This document shows, piece after piece, positions 58,972 to 64,000 of a DNA stretch of 64,000 bases. Position numbers and translations under genes: made by a program. Source of the DNA: Prevotella sp. (GTDB lineage Bacteria > Bacteroidota > Bacteroidia > Bacteroidales > Bacteroidaceae); NCBI GenBank assembly GCA_016291085.1, contig JAEEVW010000009.1, positions 1 to 64,000 of the forward strand. Direction: 5' to 3'. Within the stretch, counting starts at the first letter, position 1. The number at the start of each line of letters is the position of its first letter. The notes beneath the pieces are model-generated. The model was not told where the DNA came from. It ran no database searches and worked only from the letters and a program-made list of their open reading frames with translations.

Positions 58972-61869
58972 ATGAAACCAGCTTTGACCTGCGGTCGAGC
59001 CTGCTCACGCTCGGGAGTCGAAACAAGTTCCGACTCTTCTCGCTCAATCGCAGCCTTTATCATAGCAGCACCCACGAGTGGCTCAGGCAAGACAACGATT
59101 GCCCGGGGACTGATGGCGTTGCTGACGGAGAAGGACTATCGTGTACAACCGTTCAAATGCGGACCCGACTATATCGACACGAAGTTCCATGAGGCGGTGT
59201 GCCACAGGCCCAGCATCAATCTCGACACGTTTATGGCAACGCCCGAGCACGTCCGCGAGTTGTTTGCCCATTACGGCCAAGATGCTGATGTGTGCATCGT
59301 GGAAGGCATGATGGGATTGTTTGACGGCTATGATCGCGAAAAAGGCTCATCAGCTGAGATTGCCAGTGTACTGGACATTCCCATCGTGCTGGTGGTAGAC
59401 GCCAAGAGTGCAGCCTATTCTATGGCCCCATTGTTGCAGGGATTTATCAACTTCCGTAAAGGCGTACACATCGCTGGTGTTATCTTTAATAAGGTGGGAA
59501 GCGAACGGCACTTCAAGATGTTGCAAGAAGTATGCGAGGACGTGGGTGTCGAATGTTTTGGCTATCTGCCCAAGCAGGCCTCATTGGAACAGGGCTCGCG
59601 CTATCTGGGACTTGATTTCTCGGAAAAGGCAGAAAGCAAGGAGCTCATTCATCTATTAGAAGAGCACGTCGATTGGCAAGCGCTGAGCACGCTGGCAGTA
59701 CGAAGCCGTCGGACTGTGAGTACGAAGCCGTCGGACTGTGAGTACGAAGCCGTCGGACTAAGGGCGATAATAGCTCGGAATAACGAATCGTTCTCTTTTC
59801 TTTATCAAGAAACTGTAGACGACTTCAAAGAAGTCCGTTTCTTCGACCCAGAAAAAGATGTGCCTTGTTTCGATGGCATAGACTTACTATATCTGCCTGG
59901 CGGCTATCCGGAAAAGCATCTGGAGGCTCTTGTGGCGAATGAGGCCTGTCGGAAAGCCATCAAGGAATACGCAGAAAAAGGCGGAAGGATTCAAGCCGAA
60001 TGTGGCGGCATGATGTATCTGTGCGAGCGAATCGTGACCGACGAGGGGAGTTATCCCATGTGTGGCGTACTGCCCTACTCTATCACCGCCCGACAGGCAG
60101 ACAGGAAATTATCATTGGGCTATCGTCGCTTTGAACTCGACGGCAAAGAATATCGCGGCCATGAGTTCCACTATACGCAGTTCTTGAGCGAGGTGCCAGA
60201 AAGTATTACTCAGGTGTATAATGCCAAAGGCGAACCCGTTCCCACGCCCGTATTCCGATATAAGAACGTACTGGCAAGCTATACCCACCTGTATAGACCC
60301 ACCCCCAGCCCCCTCCCTGCAAAGGAGGGGAGTAGTTACTCACAAGAACAGGATCTATCTACTCCCCTCACTCATAGGGAGGGGCCGGGGGAGGGTCTTC
60401 ACCCCATCATGTTCGTAGGAACAGGCAGCGATGTTGGCAAGAGCATTATCGCCACCGCCCTGTGTCGTATCTTTAAGCAGGACGGCTATAGTCCAGCGCC
60501 CTTCAAGGCTCAGAATATGGCACTCAATTCCTATGCCACTCCTGAGGGGCTGGAGATTGGTCGCGCCCAAGCCGTACAGGCCGAAGCAGCAGGCATCCCC
60601 TGTCATACGGACATGAATCCGCTGCTCCTGAAACCCAACTCCGACCATACCTCGCAAGTGGTGCTGAATGGTAAGCCCATCGGTAACAAAGATGCCTATG
60701 ACTACTGGAAGAAAGGTAATCATAATTCTCAATTCTCAAATCTCAATTCTCAATTTAGAAAAGAGGTCTGCGACGCCTTCGACCGCTTGGCGGCTCGCTA
60801 TAATCCTATCGTGATGGAGGGTGCAGGGAGCATTTCGGAGATTAACCTAAAGGCTACCGACTTGGTGAATCTGCCTATGGCCCGCCACGCGAGAGCAGAT
60901 GTGATTCTGGTGGGTGACATCGACCGCGGGGGCGTGTTTGCCAGCGTCTATGGCAGCATCATGTTACAGACACCTGAGGACAGGAAACTCATCAAAGGCA
61001 TCATCATCAACAAGTTCCGAGGCGATATGCGGCTCTTCGACGAGGGCCGTCGGATGATGGAAGAGATCTGCGGCATTCCCGTGCTGGGCGTCGTACCGTA
61101 TTATAAAGACATCCATATTGAGGAGGAAGACTCGGTGAGTCTGGAAAAGAAACAGCGCGAGCTAGCTGAAGGCAAGGTGAATGTGGCGGTGGTGCTGTTG
61201 CGTCATATCTCGAACTTCACCGACTTCGACACATTGGAGCGCGACCCACGCGTGAACCTGTTCTATACGAACAACGTTTCGGACATCGAGCGGGCTGACA
61301 TCATCATTCTGCCTGGTACCAAGTCGACACTCGACGACCTGCTGGAACTGCGCCGCAACGGTTGCGCTCAGGCCATTCAGCGTGCCCATCGCGAGGGCAA
61401 GATGGTAGTGGGCATCTGTGGCGGTTACCAGATGTTGGGACAGACCGTCGACGACCCCGAAGGCATCGAGGGCAGCATCACCAGTCTGCCAGGATTAGGT
61501 CTGTTGCCTATCCACACGACGATGACTCCCGAAAAGACCACGCAACAGGTCACGTTTATGTTCGAAGGCCAGGAGTGTCAGGGCTACGAAATTCACCAAG
61601 GCGTCAGCGATACCGATCAGGCCATCCTACAAACCGACCACTGTATCGGCACCTATATTCATGGTTTCCTCGACAATGCCCCTGTCATTGACTTCCTGCT
61701 TGATCACGGGGACGGTTCTCCTGATCCACATTGCTGCGCAACATATCAGGAGAACCGTCCCCATGATCCACGCGCCTTCAAGGACGAGCAATACGACAAG
61801 CTGGCCGAACACGTCCGACAGCATGTGGATATCGATAGGATATACCGCATGCTGTCTGGAGAAGATTAA
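58972..61869 (+). CDS. cobB-cobQ: fused cobyrinate a,c-diamide synthase and cobyric acid synthase, with repeat-derived linker
   Basis: 965 residues. Residues 26-445 are CobB/CbiA: FIIAAPTSGSGKTTIARGLM, CIVEGMMGLFDGYD, and a glutaminase with LPGGYPEKHLEAL and ECGGMMYLCERI. Residues 480-965 are CobQ/CbiP: IMFVGTGSDVGKSIIATALC, FKAQNMALNSYATPEGLEIG and VGICGGYQMLG. The linker (TPSPLPAKEGSS, TPLTHREGPGEG) is exactly a C-rich palindromic repeat. Four more repeats are translated within: at the N terminus, near residue 245, after YDYWKKGN and near the C terminus. The key catalytic motifs remain. The enzyme would amidate cobyrinate at several side chains. Confidence 0.9.
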   Translation: MKPALTCGRACSRSGVETSSDSSRSIAAFIIAAPTSGSGKTTIARGLMALLTEKDYRVQPFKCGPDYIDTKFHEAVCHRPSINLDTFMATPEHVRELFAHYGQDADVCIVEGMMGLFDGYDREKGSSAEIASVLDIPIVLVVDAKSAAYSMAPLLQGFINFRKGVHIAGVIFNKVGSERHFKMLQEVCEDVGVECFGYLPKQASLEQGSRYLGLDFSEKAESKELIHLLEEHVDWQALSTLAVRSRRTVSTKPSDCEYEAVGLRAIIARNNESFSFLYQETVDDFKEVRFFDPEKDVPCFDGIDLLYLPGGYPEKHLEALVANEACRKAIKEYAEKGGRIQAECGGMMYLCERIVTDEGSYPMCGVLPYSITARQADRKLSLGYRRFELDGKEYRGHEFHYTQFLSEVPESITQVYNAKGEPVPTPVFRYKNVLASYTHLYRPTPSPLPAKEGSSYSQEQDLSTPLTHREGPGEGLHPIMFVGTGSDVGKSIIATALCRIFKQDGYSPAPFKAQNMALNSYATPEGLEIGRAQAVQAEAAGIPCHTDMNPLLLKPNSDHTSQVVLNGKPIGNKDAYDYWKKGNHNSQFSNLNSQFRKEVCDAFDRLAARYNPIVMEGAGSISEINLKATDLVNLPMARHARADVILVGDIDRGGVFASVYGSIMLQTPEDRKLIKGIIINKFRGDMRLFDEGRRMMEEICGIPVLGVVPYYKDIHIEEEDSVSLEKKQRELAEGKVNVAVVLLRHISNFTDFDTLERDPRVNLFYTNNVSDIERADIIILPGTKSTLDDLLELRRNGCAQAIQRAHREGKMVVGICGGYQMLGQTVDDPEGIEGSITSLPGLGLLPIHTTMTPEKTTQQVTFMFEGQECQGYEIHQGVSDTDQAILQTDHCIGTYIHGFLDNAPVIDFLLDHGDGSPDPHCCATYQENRPHDPRAFKDEQYDKLAEHVRQHVDIDRIYRMLSGED
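58989..59053. repeat. compound palindrome at the N terminus of cobB-cobQ
   Basis: Nested stems CTGCG/CGCAG (58989 and 59049), CGAGC/GCTCG (58996-59000 and 59009-59013) and GAGTCG/CGACTC (59015-59020 and 59031-59036). It encodes CGRACSRSGVETSSDSSRS ahead of the conserved FIIAAPTSGSGKTT. Confidence 0.7.
59698..59760. repeat. 2.9 copies of a 22-bp tandem repeat inside cobB
   Basis: Units beginning GTACGAAGCCGTCGGACT start at 59698, 59720 and 59742. As 22 is not a multiple of three, the three copies are read in three different frames (VRSRRTV, STKPSDCE, YEAVGL). Confidence 0.8.
60296..60397. repeat. full C-rich palindrome forming the cobB-cobQ linker
   Basis: Two inverted 40-bp half elements, GACCCACCCCCAG...GGAGGGGAGTAG (60296-60335) and CTCCCCTCACTCATAGGGAG...GGGTC (to 60397). 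The 102-bp length equals 34 codons, so the frame continues from cobB into cobQ. Confidence 0.8.
60716..60756. repeat. heptamer array with GTAATCAT end inside cobQ
   Basis: GTAATCAT (60716-60723) is followed by AATTCTC, AATTCTC, AAATCTC, AATTCTC. It encodes NHNSQFSNLNSQF between conserved cobQ sequence, the same peptide style as in the MalY-type gene. Confidence 0.8.
61702..61768. repeat. complete REP-like palindrome inside cobQ
   Basis: GGGGACGGTTCTCCTGAT (61708-61725) is perfectly inverted at 61745-61762. GATCA/TGATC extends the stem beyond one mismatch. The loop has its own small stem TTGC/GCAA. It is read in frame as HGDGSPDPHCCATYQENRP. Confidence 0.85.
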
Positions 61870-61890
61870 TAAGAACAGGGAACCTGCGTC

Positions 61891-62928
61891 TTAGAAGTAT
61901 TTGGTAATCTTCGCGTTATCGAAGTTGTTCATTTCGTTCATCATTCTCGCCGCTGAGTCAACGATGGGGAATGCACAAAGGGCACCCGTTCCCTCGCCCA
62001 ATCGCAAGCCCAGATGTAACAAGGGCTTGGCATTGACGATATCCAACATCCGCTGGTGTCCGCTCTCGTCGCCACAATGGGTGAAAATCATGTAATCCTG
62101 AGAGGCTGGGAAAAGTCGGATGGCAGCAATGGCACACGCCGTCATGATGAACCCATCAATCAATACTACCAAGTGTTGCTCTGCTGCACGCATCATGGCG
62201 CCAATGGCAGTAATCATTTCGAAACCTCCGAAATAACGAAGTGAAGAATTTGCTTCCGCCACACTTTTCCAATTATTAACCGCCTGCGACAGCACTTCGT
62301 ACTTATGTCGGATGCCGGGGGTGTCGAGACCGGCTCCGGCACCAATGCAATCAGCCAAAGGGATATTGCCAAACAGGTGCATCCAAATGCTGGAGGGCGA
62401 CGTATTGGCAATGCCCATCTCACCAATGCTCAACACACGACAACCTTCGGCTATGCAGTCGTCCACCAGCGAGGCGCCGACCTCTATCGCCTGGTCGAAC
62501 TCCTCGTCCGTCATTGCTGGCTCATAAAGGAAGTTCCGAGTGCCGCGGGCTATCTTGCGGTCGATGATGCCTTCGACAGCCGACAGGTCGTAGTCGACGC
62601 CTACATCAACGATGCGCAACGTAAAGCCATGCTGGCGACAGAACATGTTTACACCTCCACCCCCGCGGGTGAAGTTGATCATCTGTTGCCAAGTGACTTC
62701 ACGGGGCGACACACTGACGCCTTCGCGCTCGATGCCATGATCGCCACCCAATAACAGGTGACAGGGATGCGCCAACGAGGGCGACAGCGTCTGCTGGATG
62801 AGACACACCTGCAGAGCTAATTCCTCCAAACGACCTAACGAGCCTTTGGGCTTGTTCAGGTTGTCGATTTTCTGTTGGATAGCCGACTGAAGCGACGTAT
62901 TAAGGGGTTCTATTTGAAAAGTACGCAT
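61891..62928 (-). CDS. cobT: nicotinate-nucleotide:dimethylbenzimidazole phosphoribosyltransferase
   Basis: 345 residues from MRTFQIEPLNTSLQSAIQQK at 62928; an upstream in-frame ATG (62979) lies inside the promoter. LNKPKGSLGRLEELALQVCL, HLLLGGDHGIEREGVS, SIGEMGIANTSPSS, GAGAGLDTPGI and GGFEMITAIGAMM are CobT motifs. It makes alpha-ribazole phosphate for the lower ligand of B12. Inside the gene GCGGAAGCAAATTCTTCAC (62241-62259 region) resembles the end motif of GTGAAGA heptamer arrays and encodes AEANSSL. It converges on the cobB-cobQ gene with 21 bp between stops. Confidence 0.93.
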   Translation of the reverse strand: MRTFQIEPLNTSLQSAIQQKIDNLNKPKGSLGRLEELALQVCLIQQTLSPSLAHPCHLLLGGDHGIEREGVSVSPREVTWQQMINFTRGGGGVNMFCRQHGFTLRIVDVGVDYDLSAVEGIIDRKIARGTRNFLYEPAMTDEEFDQAIEVGASLVDDCIAEGCRVLSIGEMGIANTSPSSIWMHLFGNIPLADCIGAGAGLDTPGIRHKYEVLSQAVNNWKSVAEANSSLRYFGGFEMITAIGAMMRAAEQHLVVLIDGFIMTACAIAAIRLFPASQDYMIFTHCGDESGHQRMLDIVNAKPLLHLGLRLGEGTGALCAFPIVDSAARMMNEMNNFDNAKITKYF

Positions 62929-62948
62929 GATTTTTGTTATTTCGATGG

Positions 62949-62980
62949 CGAAATTACGAAATATTTCGTATATTTGCAAA
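62949..62980. promoter_or_regulatory. overlapping divergent promoters of cobT and the btuF-like gene
   Basis: Minus strand: TTTG (62977-62980), 20 bp, TAATTTCG (62949-62956). Plus strand: TATATTTG (62969-62976), 30 bp before the ATG at 63007. The two overlap, so they may compete. Confidence 0.7.
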
Positions 62981-63006
62981 CTGAAACCAGTAAAAAAACG
63001 ACAGAG

Positions 63007-64000
63007 ATGAAAAAAACAATCTGGATGATAGCCATTTCGGCCCTTTTGTGCGCTTGTTCTGGCAAGAATGCCAAGCAGCAGGGAGCTGATGAAACAACCT
63101 CAGGAGATACCATCGCAGCAGTGACGGTGAAATACGCCACAGGGTTCAGCGTGCGCGACTCAGCAGGCATCCATTTGGTGGATGTCGGCAAGAACGACCA
63201 CTTCGCTTTGGTGAGTGCTGACGATATCGATGTGCCCGACGGATACACCAAGATTCGTGTACCTATCAAGAATACCATTTGTATGACGGCCCTACAACTG
63301 TCGAACTTCACCATTCTCGACGCACACGACGTGGTGAAGGGACTGACAGGAACAAAAAACCTATTTAATAAGGATATCCTGCAACGGGTGAAGGACGGCC
63401 GTATCGTGAAGATTGGCATGGAGGGAAACTTCGACACAGAGATGGTGCTGGCTGCCAATCCTGACATCATCTTCATCTCACCCTCCAAGCGCGGCGGTTA
63501 CGATGCCATCAAGGAGACAGGCATCACGCTGGTGCCCCATCTGGGTTACAAGGAACTCGACCCGTTGGGACAGGCTGAGTGGATTAAGTTCGTGGGCATG
63601 TTCATCGGCAAAGAGAAAGAAGCCAACGAGGTATTCGCAGGTATCGAACAACGCTACAACGACCTGAAAACCAAATGCCAAGAGCTAACAGCCAAAAGCC
63701 AGAAGCCCACCGTATTTAGTGGCGAGATGCACTACGGCAACTGGCACGCGGTAGGTGGCAAGAACTATCTGGCACAGATCTTCCGCGATGCAGGTGCCGA
63801 GTACGTCATCAACGACGACGAGACCAGTGGCGAGGACATGGAGTTCGAGAAGATGTATGCCCTTGCTGCCAATGCCGACTACTGGCGCATTCTGAACAGC
63901 TATCCTGGTGAGTTCTCGTACGAAGCGCTGAAAGCTTCAGAGCCTCGCAACGAACTGTTTAAGGCCTATAAGGAGAAGAAGGTCATCTACTGCAACATGA
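63007..64000 (+). CDS. ABC transporter substrate-binding protein, BtuF/FepB-like, cut by the window edge
   Basis: The frame starts at 63007 and is open to the right edge (331 codons seen). A lipoprotein signal (MKKTIWMIAISALLCACSGK) is followed by a periplasmic metal-chelate-binding fold: LAANPDIIFISPSKRGGYDA, VPHLGYKELDPLGQAEWIKF, then KPTVFSGEMHYGNWHAVGGK. Proteins of this class deliver iron complexes or cobalamin to BtuCD/FecCD-type permeases, expected just beyond the edge. The B12 neighbourhood favours a corrinoid ligand. It diverges from cobT with overlapping promoters. Confidence 0.85.
   Translation, partial: MKKTIWMIAISALLCACSGKNAKQQGADETTSGDTIAAVTVKYATGFSVRDSAGIHLVDVGKNDHFALVSADDIDVPDGYTKIRVPIKNTICMTALQLSNFTILDAHDVVKGLTGTKNLFNKDILQRVKDGRIVKIGMEGNFDTEMVLAANPDIIFISPSKRGGYDAIKETGITLVPHLGYKELDPLGQAEWIKFVGMFIGKEKEANEVFAGIEQRYNDLKTKCQELTAKSQKPTVFSGEMHYGNWHAVGGKNYLAQIFRDAGAEYVINDDETSGEDMEFEKMYALAANADYWRILNSYPGEFSYEALKASEPRNELFKAYKEKKVIYCNM

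Overview
The window looks like chromosomal DNA of a Prevotella-like member of the Bacteroidales. The evidence is Bacteroidetes-type promoters (a -7 box TAnnTTTG, sometimes with TTTG about 20 bp upstream), almost no Shine-Dalgarno signals, and families typical of the order: Omp28-like and DUF6029 surface proteins, DUF4374, DUF4840, AraC regulators with membrane sensors, an UpxY/RfaH-like NusG paralogue, and surface proteins with type IX-like C-terminal tails. There is one tRNA (Asn), no rRNA, no CRISPR array and no intact insertion sequence. All identifications come from reading the sequence; no database search was run.

Layout. 0-3 kb: accessory DNA with small hypothetical genes and two fragments of the C-terminal helix-turn-helix of REP-associated (RAYT) transposases beside REP-like GGGACGGTTCT sequences. 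3-6.7 kb: a four-gene operon resembling ABC-three-component (ABC-3C) conflict systems. 6.8-9 kb: a hypothetical protein, a NusG-like regulator and tRNA-Asn. 9.3-26 kb: housekeeping genes (OPT transporter, MalY/PatB-type lyase, DUF3737, LolC/E-type permease, RbfA, two FKBPs, sirtuin, S41 protease, Na+/alanine symporter, phosphoesterase, gamma carbonic anhydrase, Kdo transferase, GltX). 26-36 kb: PgpH-type HD phosphodiesterase, FadL-like porin, Omp28-like proteins and a TlpA/DUF6029 operon. 36-42 kb: PriA, then an ABC transporter/PqqD-like/S24-S26 peptidase/HprK-like kinase operon. 42-48 kb: a degenerate cobalamin-riboswitch/cbiK locus, an AraC regulator, and a truncated sensor fused at a repeat junction to a truncated surface protein. 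49-64 kb: a large B12 locus: cobalamin riboswitch, BtuB-like receptor, DUF4374, CbiK with a signal peptide, membrane-anchored CobN, MotA/ExbB-like channel, DUF2149, fused CobB-CobQ, CobT and a BtuF-like binding protein running off the right edge.

The most striking feature is the density of dispersed repeats, many of them read in frame inside conserved genes. (1) A C-rich palindrome family lies in waaA, priA, cobB-cobQ and a surface-protein gene. (2) Small CGG-type hairpins lie in the OPT transporter and MalY genes, and a GCTGCGAC/GTCGCAGC hairpin lies in the neighbouring priA and ABC transporter genes. (3) Tandem heptamer arrays have variable units but recurring end motifs, GTAATCAT or AATTTGCTGCCGC. 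They occur between genes, inside genes, inside one cobalamin riboswitch, and just upstream of several -7 boxes. One palindrome forms the linker of the CobB-CobQ fusion, and one heptamer array abuts the only TTG start I found.

The second theme is B12. Outer-membrane receptor, two distinct cobalt chelatases that both appear exported, a proton-channel-like pair and cobyrinate/cobyric acid synthesis lie in one riboswitch-headed cluster. This suggests that cobalt insertion or tetrapyrrole capture happens in the periplasm and may be powered by proton-motive force.
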